Positions 24,119 to 35,448 of a stretch of DNA of 64,000 nucleotides are shown here, piece by piece. The DNA is from Ulota crispa (Eukaryota; Streptophyta; Bryopsida; Orthotrichales; Orthotrichaceae). Every line of letters begins with the position of its first letter. The stretch's first letter is position 1. A program made the position numbers and the translations under genes. The stretch is from the NCBI GenBank assembly GCA_963920765.1, contig OY987245.1, positions 2,186,727 through 2,250,726 on the forward strand, written 5' to 3'. Under the pieces are notes generated by a model that saw only the letters and a program-made list of their open reading frames with translations, had not been told where the DNA came from and made no database searches.

Positions 24119-24523
24119 GAATTACTATAGCGACACCCTAATTTGCTAATAAGACACCCCCTTTGAGCATGAAATTTGATAATTTAGTGCTGATTTTGAT
24201 TTATTAAGTGGTCTATCATTCATTCAATCATGACATTATCACCTCTTTGAAAGAAACATGACAAACACAAAAAAAAAATTGAAATATTATTGCACCAATA
24301 CAATTTTTTGATATAATTTTGCTTTAAGTAACTCAAAAGTCCTATATTTTTAATTTGAAATTTAAGCACACCTATTTTTTTGTAGTATAGCCTTAGAATG
24401 ATAAAGGTGAAACAAATCTTTTGATCCAAATTAAAAAATAGCAAAATCAGTATTAAAAATCACATTTTCATGCTCAAAAGGGGTGTCCCGTTAGTAATTT
24501 AGGGTGTCACTGTAGTAATTCCC
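24119..24523. mobile_element. Inverted-repeat element, GAATTACTA family
   Basis: The left end GAATTACTATAGCGACACCC matches the reverse complement of the right end (GAATTACTACAGTGACACCC). Both arms continue through TTTGAGCATGAAA. About 405 bp. Only one copy was seen. The flanks are TA-rich and do not give a secure duplication. Confidence 0.65.
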
Positions 24524-24536
24524 TCTATCAATATCG

Positions 24537-24634
24537 ATATCTATATCTATATCTATATCTATATCTATATCTATATCTATATCTATATCTATATCTATAT
24601 CTATATCTATATCTATATCTATATCTATATCTAT
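24537..24634. repeat. (CTATAT)n hexanucleotide microsatellite
   Basis: About sixteen nearly perfect tandem copies of CTATAT directly beside the preceding inverted-repeat element. Apparent Asp-Ile and Tyr-Arg repeat coding on the - strand is an artefact. Confidence 0.95.
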
Positions 24635-24913
24635 GTGCACATTGAAAATGATATATATAAGGTGTTTTTGGACAATCACACCATGTTAGAAATGCCTTTG
24701 GTCCTTTTCCTTCTTTTAAGAAAAAATTAAGAAAGCAATAAGATTGATTACGTTTTTGATTGATCACAATTTTAATACAACGCCACGAGTATAATAAAAT
24801 AGAAACCACGCTTCTTTTTAATTTATAATGTGAATGTAGATGTAACGGTTTTTTCATTTTTTCATTTTTCTCTTACCAATGTGAAATTTTTGTTCATTTA
24901 AATTGAAATTGCC

Positions 24914-25877
24914 TTAACCCCTAAAGGACCAAGCTCTTTTTCTTTTGAAAATCACTAAAAACTACCACTTTTAAGGGAATGAATAGAAATGTAGGGAAAA
25001 ATGTTTTTTTTGAAAATTCAACCATAAAATCTTGCCCCAGACTATGGGTGGTACTTGTGGGAAAAAAATCAGCTCATTCTAAAAGCAGAGGAGTGAGATA
25101 TTGACATCTAAAGTGAAAAAAAAAAGTCTTTTCCGTGTTGCCCAAAAACTTCAGAAGCCTTTGACGGCTACTATATTAAAAATATTGCTCTACGCAAAGT
25201 TGAGGTTTATTTTTTCCATGTAGAAGACCAAGTTAGGTAAATGTGGAAGAATGTTCAAATGAATTGGAGGTGTGGATCATACTTTGTGAAATCTTGCAAT
25301 GTTGTATGGCCATGAAATTTGCATATACACTAGGCAAAATTGGAGGATTTATGTAAAACTTAGAAATTTGAATTACTTTGATCCAAATGGTAAAAATCAA
25401 GGAATCTTAGTCTACTACAATTTGGAAAATAAAGTAAAAAAAAAAAAAATACAAAGAGCTCAAAAAAGGAAAGCAACAAATTTTACAAGGGGCAAAAAGA
25501 ATGGAGGTTTGGGAGTCCCATTCCTACCCACAAACTAAAACTTCTCATAACTTTCATCTCATCAATCAAAATTGAATGATTCAAAGATTCCCACATTAAT
25601 TTTGTATATAACTAAAGAACCGATTTCAGATTTTTATTTTTTTAAATGCGAGTTTGATTTTTTTTGGTGGATTGCCCACCCTCCCCCTTTTTCAAAACTT
25701 CTTGCATAACTTCTTCAATAAATTTTGGAATGAAGTAAAAACTAGATGCCCACGTAAATTTTTGAATTCCCCACCTTCAATAAAAGTTTCAGAAAATCAC
25801 AAAAAGTAAATTAGCTGTAGGTACATGCCCGAAATCCATTTGTCCCCTGAGGGGATAGTTGATCCTTTAGGGGTTAA
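24914..25877. mobile_element. TTAA-flanked CCCCTAAA element, 956 bp, inverted relative to 22550
   Basis: TTAA at 24914-24917, CCCCTAAAGGACCAAG from 24918, TTGATCCTTTAGGGG to 25873, TTAA at 25874-25877. The subfamily block with GGGGACAAATGG is at the right end, so this copy lies opposite to the one at 22550-23482. It appears to be inserted in a Mutator-like MITE whose right half resumes directly after it. Confidence 0.82.
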
Positions 25878-26016
25878 GGCTCTAAACTAAATGAAGGTCT
25901 ATAAGTCCAAATCTAAATTCAAAGATTTCAAATTCATCTTTTTGATGGTAAAAATCTAGAATTTACCCCAAGGGGTGTGCATATTTCAAACCCCGGGTGT
26001 GCCCATGTTGATTCCC
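25878..26016. mobile_element. Right half of a Mutator-like MITE
   Basis: Matches the right arm of 38397-38797: CTCTAAACTAAATG, AAATTCAAAGATTTCAAATTC, TTTTTGATGGTAAAAATCTA, ACCCCAAGGGGTGTG and an end GTTGATTCCC. Only the last 35 bp or so before 24914 resemble the matching left half, so the interruption by the TTAA element is inferred. Confidence 0.55.
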
Positions 26017-26982
26017 TTCTTTTTTCTTTGAAGAACTTCTAAATAATGTACAAGGTGAGCTGAGAAGTAATTAAAAGTCAGCCAAATGAACAGTGAAAAA
26101 AGTTGAGTGAAATTGAAATCACTTGGTTAAAAACCAATTTAATTTTTTTATTTTTGGTGCTTAGATTAGAGAGCCAAATGAAAATGAGTGGGGTGCGGCC
26201 AAGGATGGGGCCCATGGTGTAGTGTCTCGAGTGGTGGGCCATGTGGTGGATCTAGCAAAAACTGTGGTGGATCTAGCAAAAACTGTGCTGGATATAACAA
26301 TTCCCCAAAATTAAACTCTGGCCTGACTCCATTGACAAACTTTTTTTTGTTTTTTGGGTCGTATATAGGCTTTTGGCAATTAATAAATTCATAAGTTTTC
26401 AGTATGAATGTGAACTCATGTATGATTTTTTGTTGCCTACATAAAGTACTGAGTGAAAGCTGAAGATTGAAATGAATTGAGGGCAAACACTAATCTTTTT
26501 CCAGTAGCTTTGATTTTCGCCAAGCTCGCATGAGGTACCATTTCCACCCTGCTCGTACAGTACCATCGATGGTCGCCGGTGTATCTTTCAACAAGGAGGT
26601 GCGTACGATTCCAGGTCAGGAGTGGCAATTAGATCTAGGTGCACCATCCATTCCATCTTTTTGCTTGTTGTGTTGTCGAGAGTGATGGCCCCTCCGATCA
26701 AAGCCTTTACCATGATTATCTTCAAATTCAACAGCGCAGCTATAGTACTTGGCCAATTGTTGAAGAACCTCGTGCTGACTTAGTTTTGCCAGGCATCACC
26801 AGACACTGGAGAAAAAAACAAATTGAGGATGACAAGTACGATGGCATGATATAAGCTTACATGCACTCCCAATCATATTTTGATCCTGTAATGAGAAGGA
26901 AGTTTCAAAAAACCATTGGCCTTATGTATCAAAAAAGGGCACTGATAGCGAATAGCAAGACTAAAAGTGTGGATTCACAATC
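26017..26982. other. Intergenic; short tandem repeat at 26243-26300
   Basis: GTGGATCTAGCAAAAACTGT occurs about two and a half times in tandem at 26243-26300. The surrounding DNA (26190-26860) is less AT-rich, but no frame has a recognisable domain. Confidence 0.5.
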
Positions 26983-27907
26983 TTAACCCCTAAATGACCA
27001 AACAACGTTTTCACCAAAAATTCTCCAAAACTGTCAATTTTAGAGCATCAGTCAAATTTGAAAACAAAAACATCTTTATGCATATGTGATCATAGGATCA
27101 TGTAGTAGAATAATTTTGTATGATGTGAAAAAAAATTCAGAATTTTCTACTGCATGGATTGGAAGATAGAATGGTTTCAATATTCAAAAACATCTTGTGA
27201 AAAATCAGGCAGCTACCCTTTAGAAGGTAAAATTTCTAAGGAAAAAGATCACATGGGTGGTGCTTCTCTAGATTCATTGAATTGCCTAAGTAGGGTACAT
27301 GTTGAAATAGTTTTAAATCATTTGGGGTTGTATAACATATGGGAAAAAAGTAATAAGTAAAAAGAAGTAGAGAATGATTGAGAACACAAAATTGTTAAGA
27401 ATTGAATTATGGAAATGAAATATGCCAATCCCAATGGTTGTAATGTTGTAATAAAAAATTTGCATCCTTTGGCTTTGGTATTTTTTCAAAATAATGAAAA
27501 TTGAGTAAAATAAAGGACTTCAAAGTTTATTTTTAGCTTAGAGAATCCATAACTGCCCGCAAACTAAAACTCCTCATAACTTTCATCTCATTGATCTAAA
27601 CGGAATGCTTTAAAAGCTTTCTACATTCATCTAAATCTCCTAAAACAATTTCAAAATTTTGTTTTTGAAAAAATTAAAAATTAATAAATTTCCTAGACCG
27701 CCAAGCCCTAGGAAAAAAACAACATGTTAGATTATATCTTCTTATTCATAATTCCAAATGTCATGAAATTTAGTGCGTATGAAAGATAAATCTTGTTCCC
27801 ACATTTTGTTAAAATTTTAGCCTAAAATATGAAAATCTCCAATCATAAGTACCTGCCCAAAATTGCTATGTTGCTAAAAAAAGGGGACTTGGTCCTTTAG
27901 GGCTTAA
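26983..27907. mobile_element. TTAA-flanked CCCCTAAA element, subfamily 2, copy 1 (917 bp)
   Basis: TTAA, then CCCCTAAATGACC from 26987. The right end is GGTCCTTTAGGGC at 27903, followed by TTAA. Most of it matches 28175-29098 in the same orientation (for example AAAGAAGTAGAGAAT and CTCCTCATAACTTTCATCTC). Confidence 0.78.
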
Positions 27908-28170
27908 GATATTGCAAAAAAGCAAAAGAGCAAAAAAGCAAAAAGATAGTAGGTAAACACTAGGGGTAGTCACACCTCTTTCACCTCATTCTCAAATTTT
28001 AGAGTCTCCTTGACTAATTTGTGGAGGGTTCATTTTTTGAAAATTGAGGAGTTTTTCTCTTCACCTCTAGAGGAGAAGAATGGGTGTGAAGGAGATTTAG
28101 CATGTGAAATTTTGATCCACGTGTATCTCTTTTTCATTTAACTCTTCTTGTTTTCATCCACCTTGTAAAT

Positions 28171-29102
28171 TTAACCCCTAAAGCACTAAGCTCAAATTTT
28201 CACAAAAACAGCTCTAAAACTGCCATTCTAGTACAAGTACCAAATTTTAAAAAAAAAACCTTTTTTGACAAATGTAACCATAAGATCTTGTACTACACTA
28301 GTATCAAAAGATGTATAAAAAAAATTCAAAAAATTTCACCATTTAGATTGTTAGATATTTGGGTTTGAATTGAAAAAAAGCCATTCTTTGTCTTTGCAAA
28401 AATTTTGCTAGTTGCACTTCACAAGGTCATATTTGTAAAAAAAACTCCAAATTGATTGTAATTTTTTGGATTTGTTCTTCAAAGCAAGTTGGATACACAC
28501 TTGAAAATTTTCAAATCATTTGGAGTTGTATAACATATGGAAAAAACTTAGTAAGTAAAAAGAAGTAGAGAATCATTCAAACCACTAAATTGTTAAGAAC
28601 TTAATCATGGAAATGAAAAATTCCAATCCCAATGGTTGCAATGTTGTGATATACAATCTACATCTTTCCGTTTTGTTTTTTTTTCCTAAAATGTTGAAAA
28701 TTGAGTAAATTAATGAACTTCAAAGTTCATTTTAGAGTAGAGAATCCATAACTGCCCGCAAACAAAATCTCCTCATAACTTTCATCTCATTGATCAAATT
28801 GGAATGATTCAAAGCTTCCCAAGTACATATAAATCTAAAAAACCAATTTCAAAAAAAAAAATTCAAAAAATGAAATCTTTAAAGAAGTTTTTTGGCTGCC
28901 CTTGAGCAAAGAAAAGTACATATCATGCAATAACTTTTGAACCATGAAGTCAAAAGTTATGAAAATTGTTGGGCCTTAAAGCTACTCCTTGAACAAATGA
29001 TGTGTGAAAATCTCAAAGAAAAACAATGAAAACGCCATTGGTAGTGAGTTGCCCAAAATTGCTATATTGTCAAAAAAAGGTGTTTAGTGCTTTAGGGGTG
29101 AA
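28171..29102. mobile_element. TTAA-flanked CCCCTAAA element, subfamily 2, copy 2 (924 bp)
   Basis: TTAA, then CCCCTAAAGCACTAAGC from 28175. The right end is TTTAGTGCTTTAGGGG at 29098, followed by TGAA (one change from TTAA). The terminal 16 bp are near-perfect inverted repeats. A direct repeat of the copy 270 bp to its left. Confidence 0.78.
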
Positions 29103-30287
29103 ACCTTGATTGAGTGTGTGAATGCAACTTGCTTTCTTATTGCATCATTACTCTTTTGAGGTACACACATTCTCCATTCTTTATCGCCCACAAAAGGAAA
29201 GTCGCACCTTCTCCATGGAGAAATGCTCCCATTGGCTCATATTTCCACTCCAAAACTTCTCATTCTTCACAAAAGTTTCATTCTTGAAGAAGGTGTGATT
29301 ACCCCTACTATCTTAGAGGTGAAGATATCGATGTCACATAACAATCTCGTAGACATGTTTGTTGTGATGAAAGCCCTCCAACAGCATGTCGTTGGTGCAT
29401 GGTGGCCCATTCTATCATGGACAGATCACCCAAAGGAAGTGTCAGGATTTCTCTTAGAGTCGTAGTTGGATGCCACTACGCCTGACAGCAGCACCATACA
29501 TTCTACGAAAGAAGAGCTGTACTTCAAGCTTACCTTGATGTTGACCATAGACCGTTCTTGAGCTAGTTCTTGAGCTAGCAACTTTAACGCTATAGGGCAG
29601 ATAATGCTCTTTTGTGTTTTCCCCATTTTTGTTTATGCAAGGATTGCTGACTAGCATATTGTAACACACTCGTGGCAGATCCATATTTCAGAGTTCAGAC
29701 GAGTCGCAGGAAAATAACATTCATATTGAAGTCACGAGTGACTGATTTTATGAGTTTGACGGTGCAAATACTAACGTGTTTACCGTGCTTTCTAATTTTG
29801 TGTTTGGACATAGTTTAATTTGGATTCCTTAGTGAGGTTTGATGACATGAAGGTGTGGTGAAACTAAACTAAAAGTGTTTGTTTGATTACTATGATTATT
29901 GAAATTGTCTATTTAAACATTTTTGATGAGAGCTTGAACTAAATTAATTTGCCTTTAGGTTGGCAAGTTGATTAATAGCCTAAAGTAGTGACAAAGTGCA
30001 AACAATCATATATGATAGGTTTTGTCAATACAACTGATGTTGAAATGTTATGTGTACATGACTTCAAGCTATTCACTAATTTGTGTTATTGGATGACTAC
30101 ATTGCAAAGTGTGAATATGGCTTTGAGCAATAAATTTAATCTGAATGATATGTGAAATAGTGATTTGTTGGTAAAATCATGCATGTGAGCAAAACACAAT
30201 TCAAAAATTTCATTTTGAAATGATTTATTTTTGGAAACAAAAATTAAATAAAATTTTCATGATTTGAATAAAGCATGGTATCTAATA
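29103..30287. other. Intergenic, no gene recognised
   Basis: An 80-codon frame at 29223-29465 (+) and overlapping - strand frames at 29426-29684 lack known motifs. The rest is AT-rich. Confidence 0.5.
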
Positions 30288-30625
30288 CACTGGTGCTTGG
30301 TTAGCATCAACCTTTGTAAGAGCAACAATTGGATAAGATCATAGCCCCACCCCCATTTTGCTCAAAAGCATGTATTTTGAGCTTGGTTAAGGTTAAGTGC
30401 TTGCATATGGTCAACGTTTTCTTTTCATCAATTCCCAATTTGAGTCATCAATTAGAAAAGTGTTTGGTTAGAGTATCAAAAACATGAGTGGAATAGCACC
30501 TCCAAAGTTGCAACCCCTAAAACTAGGAAAAGTAATACAAATGGAGGGTTTGGTTATAATCAATGCTGGGATAAGGTCAACACTTTTTACAAGCCCAAAG
30601 TGTTGATGCTAACCAAGCACCACTG
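30288..30625. mobile_element. Inverted-repeat element, CACTGGTGCTTGG family (338 bp)
   Basis: The left end CACTGGTGCTTGGTTAGCAT matches the reverse complement of the right end (CAGTGGTGCTTGGTTAGCAT), and both continue CAAC. The CA(G/C)TGGTG ends recall hAT termini, but the flanking 8 bp do not match, so the class is open. No coding capacity. Confidence 0.6.
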
Positions 30626-30743
30626 TATATACATTTTCTAAACATGAGTTGATATTTGACTTCATTATAGGTGAATGAAAAATTGAAATAGAATGAGACA
30701 AATGTATGTTATAATAAGATTGTTTATACTTGTTTTCACAAGT

Positions 30744-30879
30744 ACTCACTACAAGAAAACCATGGTCAAATTTACAAAAAGTTTACAAAAATTGTGACCT
30801 CATCTATAGTATATTGTGGATTAGGTCACAATCTTTGTTAACTTTTTGTAGATTTGACCATGGTTTCCTTGTAGTGACT
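30744..30879. mobile_element. CACTA MITE with canonical ends and ACT duplication (130 bp)
   Basis: The element runs 30747-30876 from CACTACAAGAAAACCATGG to CCATGGTTTCCTTGTAGTG and is inverted-repeat almost throughout, with a short spacer near 30810. CACTACAAGAAAA is the classic plant En/Spm terminus. ACT flanks both sides as a 3-bp target duplication. No coding capacity. Confidence 0.9.
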
Positions 30880-31889
30880 AAGTAGATTGAAACAACCTTG
30901 ATAGATCAATTGTTGCTTAAAACAGTCATAAAAATGATTGTCAAAACTGTTGTAATGTAACAAGAGATTATTTTGTACTTGAGACTGCATTAAAACAGTA
31001 TCAAGTTTGCTTAAGGTGTTCAATGACAGCAAAGAATCAAACTTATGCTAAAAGTTCATGTTACAAAACCCAATATTTTAGGCTATATCATCAAAATAGT
31101 ATAATTGAAAAACAATATAATTAAGCGTAGATGTTAATCTGTAAATGTGTATGGTTGTAGTTATAGATTACAAGAGATAAAAAAAAATATTGCCTAGTAG
31201 TGTGAGATTGTGTATGTCTATTAAGTTAGCATCAAGATAATGAAATTTTGTCTATAAACATATTGTTGTTGTATAGGGAGTAAGTCTTATAGACTACAAG
31301 TCATACGCAATTGGAGAATTGTTGGTTCAGCTCTTGTAGAGTTTATTTGTTTATTTTGTCTAAGGCTACAATTTGACAATGAAATGCATTTTTTTATGGT
31401 GTAAAGGCATACTTGAATATTGAACTCCCTTACATACTAGGGGTTAGAATATATTTTGCAACATTGTCAAACTCCTCTCAAAGAAACACTTCATGTCTCA
31501 AATCTTGAATAACACTTCATTATATTAGGAGATATTGTAGATGAGCTTTCAGTCATTGATGACTACATCCATTTTTTCTCTTACTTGCATGAGTGCATGG
31601 TTATGTGATAGGGGTTTTTTTTGGCTCTTTGTAGCCAAATTCAAAGTTGCCTTATTTGATTTCAACCAATGCATCTGCCTCCCTTGAAAAATTCTCTATA
31701 CATGGGAGGGTAGGCAAGCTTCTTCTTGTTCATCTATAGTGCCAAAAAACAAAAAACCCTAGTGTGTGCTACCAATTGGTAAACAAAAACAAATAAAAAT
31801 TCACCGTGGCAGCTTGCTTGGATTGTCTCACTTAGACCCTACCTCTCATGACACTGAATTAAGGCTCCAATACAACAAAATTTCTAGTG
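30880..31889. other. AT-rich intergenic DNA
   Basis: No gene, RNA gene or repeat structure recognised. Confidence 0.5.
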
Positions 31890-32117
31890 TAAGGTAGGTA
31901 TACCCAATTTAGATCATGAACCTAATGCCTCTCATATGTACTCAATGTATACTTTAGATCTCAAATGTAGGCAAACCATAAATAGCTTATCTTTTCTGTC
32001 ACAAAAAATAAGCTATCTATGAAATGCCTACATTTGAGATCTAATAGAAACATTGTGTGTAGTGTGTACATATGAGTGGCATTAGGTTCATGATCTAGAT
32101 AAGGTATACCTACCTTA
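31890..32117. mobile_element. TA-flanked MITE, family A, copy 1 (224 bp)
   Basis: The element (31892-32115) begins AGGTAGGTATACCCAATTT and ends with the inverted form GGTATACCTACCT; TA flanks both sides. The arms stay inverted nearly to the centre (CTCAAATGTAGGCA / TGCCTACATTTGAG). Relative at 39091-39308. TA duplication suggests Tc1/mariner. Confidence 0.85.
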
Positions 32118-32402
32118 TCCTTGCCACAGTCCGCAAAGTTCTTTTAGCTTAACCGGCCAATATCCGACATTCTCTTGGGCCAGTCGGTTGTCTAGAATAT
32201 ACTCTCAGCTATGTCTATAGAGAATAAAGGATATTCTAATTTTTTCCTCCTAAATGGTTGGTTTTTTTTCCTAAACTTTTGAACTCAATTTAGCAATCTT
32301 CAAAATCAACCGGCTAGCTTGTAACTAACTGCCGGTACTCCCCGTATATTAACCCCCGCTCCCCACTCCCAAGGGGAATATACCATATAACAATGTCCCA
32401 AT

Positions 32403-32980
32403 ACATACCCTGAACATACCCTGGACACTATACCATGGCACTATACCCTGAACACTATACCCTGAACACTATACCTTGAACACTATACCATGGCACTATA
32501 CTTGGACACTATACCATGGCACTATATCTGGACACTATATCTGGACACTATACTTGGACACTATACCATGGCACTATACCATGGCACTATACCTGGACAT
32601 TATACCATGGCACTATACCTGGACACTATACCATGGCACTATACTTGGACACTATACCATGGCACTATACTTGTACACTATACTTGGACACTATACTTGA
32701 ACACTATACCTGGACACTATACCTGGACACTATACCTGAACACTGTACCATGGCACTATACCATGGCACTATACCTGGCCACTATACCTGGCCACTATAC
32801 CTCGACACTATACCGCGACACTATACCTCCACACTATACCTCGACACTATACCTCCACACTATACCTCGACACTATACCCTGGCACTATACCCTGGCACT
32901 ATACCCTGGCACTATACCCTGGCACTATACCCTGGCACTATACCCTGGCACTATACCCTCGTACTATACACCCTGGGATA
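32403..32980 (+). repeat. 13-bp minisatellite, about 44 units
   Basis: Tandem CACTATACCnnGG-type units of 13 bp. Variants occur in blocks (ATGG, TGGA, TTGGA, TCGA, then about seven CCTGG units at the right), which indicates local expansion. The unit lacks stop codons and 13 is not a multiple of 3, so all three + frames read the same 13-residue repeat (HYTWTLYLDTIPG-like) for over 200 codons. I regard those frames as artefacts. The array ends about 220 bp before the ATG of the LLG gene. Confidence 0.93.
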
Positions 32981-33199
32981 CCATGGCGCCGGGGCTCGCC
33001 CTGTGCAACGTTGTTTCCTTCCCAGAACAATCGGCTGCGGAGCGGCGCCCTCCGTAATTGCAGGGGCGCCCACACCTCCCATCTCCATAGCAAGGCCTCG
33101 CCCTCGAATTCTCATCTCACTCCCGAGCTCCGACGTCGCCCAGTGAAGGAGGCATTGCACAACCCGTAGAACAACAACCTGGGTCGACCTCCTCTCATT

Positions 33200-35448
33200 A
33201 TGGCTGCCCACTTCTCAAGATCCGCTCAGCTGGGAGTCCTCTTCGCTGTTGCGTTTCTCTGTATCGCCTCCGCTGCTGGTGAGCAATATTTTCCTGTCAT
33301 TGCTCATTCTTCTGCGGTATTTATGACCCTTTTTTCATCAACTTCAGTGTTTTAGGCCCTTCTTCTAGAACTTAGTGTAGGGCTCTTTTAAACGTCGCTA
33401 CGCAATGTGGAGAAGTCAATGCGCGTCTGTCCAGTCCTTGGACTCTGTGGTGTGGAATTGGTTGGCACGATGGATCATTACAGTGCACATTGTACGCAGA
33501 GTATTCGAGAAGTACAATCTGTGTTGGTTTGCTATCCATCTTGCTAGAGGGTACAGTCAAGAAGAATAGTGTTCCAGAATGTCTTTGCTTTCTAGATCAA
33601 CGCTAATTTGATCGTTGTTTTCTCTCCAATTGCATTTGAGAGGTTACAGCTCAAATACACAGGCTACTGCAAAAGAAAAAGTAGACGAAAATGTAAAGCA
33701 AACCTAGAATATTTCATCATGTTTCGTGACAATGGCTAGGGATGTGAGGGATATCATTATAAGATCTATGATCGAGTTTCAAGCACTAGTACTTTTGGAT
33801 TATTGAGTGGTATAGCGTATACTCAGTTTCTATGTACAAAGGCGAGAATACATTTTTTATAATATGATACTTTTCGTGAATGTATAGTTTTGAAGGTCTT
33901 TGGATGGCAAGAATTAACTAGGGTTTAAAAATAGCGTGTGTTAGTTTTTCTGGGATTTGGAAGTTCGTGCCTTGCAAATGTTCAACTTCAGTGAAGAATG
34001 TACAATGTGTGCTCAGCTGGATGTGGCAATGGTTACGCAGGTAATGGAGAAAATGAAGCTGGGGCGATGGACGTGGGAGTTCCTACCAGACATCTTCTTC
34101 AAACTGAGACACGTGAGCTTCTGACCCCTTAATTTTGTTGTCGAGGGTTTAGGGTTGGGGTTGTAGCACTATTGCTTAGTGTTGTATTTCACCTCTTTTT
34201 CAACTGTTTCTTCTGATAAGATACTGTCTAAACTAAAACTAAACCACTGTTTTAAACAAGGACACATAGACAGATTTTTCGAAATTTTGCATGATGCTGA
34301 CATATTTAGGGCAGCTTGGTGAGTACTCACTTATTTATTGGGTTAGAAATAGTTTATAGAACACACCATGCAGACCTATGGGTATTGAAGGCGACAAAAT
34401 CTTATATGAAGTTAACGGTTTTAGTGTTTTTATTTAAACCCAAGTTCTATGCGAGCACTTCCTGGAGCAACCTTTTCTTCATATATACTTTTTTTATTGG
34501 ACTGTTACTGCGCCTGACTGCACAGCCTAGTGGCTGTTCTGGCTGTGGCAGAAATCCTACTCACTCTTACGAGTCTCTTCGAAAAGCACCCAAGCCAAGA
34601 TTAGGGTAATAAATGGAATCTCCAAAACATCGGACCTAGAGGAAAAAGTCCCATGATATATTGCGTTTCCTCCGCGTAACTACAAACAAAAACTGGCCAA
34701 TGTGCGTTGTATGTGATGGCATGTCGTTACTTTGCTTTTGTTAGTATAGAACTACAACATCTGACGAGCATTACGTTAGAAGCACATTACAGTAACGAGT
34801 AACCCCAACAGGACCAGATATTACAAAATTGTGGACAGAAGCCTACAGATACAGGATCAAGGATCCATAGTTTCAAGATATCGTTAGTTCCTGAAAGAGT
34901 AATACTCCAGGTGGGGCCTAATATGGTATCGTCAGAGCATTGCTTGTGTTGTTCAGAAAATAAAGAAACATGAAGTCAGAATTTGGACTCGATTGTGCAC
35001 AGTTAGCATCTTGTTTCTGAGAGTGCTGCTGCAGTGCAGACTTGGAATGATGTGTGGGGGTAAATGTGAATGTGGTGGGGAGATGTGTGCAGCTTGCCCG
35101 GTGGACTTCGGCACGCAGAACTACACGGGGGTGACGAGCGTGTGCAACGGCACGAATCCCAACACCACGGCGTGTTGCGAGGCGTTCGTCGTCTTCGCAT
35201 GCCCCTTCGCGTCCTACATCAACGACCAGTCCACCAACTGCGACACCACTATGTTCTCGTACCTCAACATGGCGGGCAACTACCCACCGCAGCTGTTCCA
35301 GACTTGCCAAGGCGACGAAAACGGGCTTCCCTGCCCTCTGGTGCCGGCGCCCTCGCCTAACCCTTCCAGTGCCGCCATGGGTGCTGTGCCTTGGAGGCTC
35401 CTCGCGTCTCTTGTGATTCTCTCTATCACACTCGTTTGGCACTCCTGA
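33200..35448 (+). CDS. LORELEI-like (LLG) GPI-anchored protein, 3 exons
   Basis: A secreted, GPI-anchored protein of 168 residues, the usual LLG length. LLG proteins chaperone FERONIA-type receptor kinases and act with them as RALF peptide co-receptors at the plasma membrane. Exons: 33200-33278, 34041-34112, 35093-35448, all joining in phase 1. Exon 1 encodes the signal peptide (MAAHFSRSAQLGVLFAVAFL...). Exon 2 carries the RHLLQTET linker. Exon 3 starts at CPVDF and keeps the family core: eight cysteines including the ACC pair, FACPFASYINDQSTNC, TMFSYLN and YPPQLF. The C-terminal hydrophobic tail (WRLLASLVILSITLVWHS) is the GPI signal. The exon 3 acceptor at 35091-35092 was chosen because it gives the family sequence QTETPCPVDF; an upstream in-frame acceptor would add extra cysteines. 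Confidence 0.9.

Noticed and set aside
24491-24857. - strand frames rich in Asp-Ile or Tyr-Arg
   Set aside because: Direct translation of the (CTATAT)n microsatellite.
22866-25538. Similar 80-codon frames in two TTAA elements (22866-23102 - and 25299-25538 +)
   Set aside because: The elements are similar at the DNA level over their whole length. The codon differences I compared include at least as many amino-acid changes as silent ones, and neighbouring frames are just as conserved, so no protein is supported.
32476-33169. Long + strand frames of about 218 codons with HYTWTLYLDTI repeats
   Set aside because: They are the 13-bp minisatellite read in different frames; all frames are open and give the same peptide, so open length is not evidence of coding.
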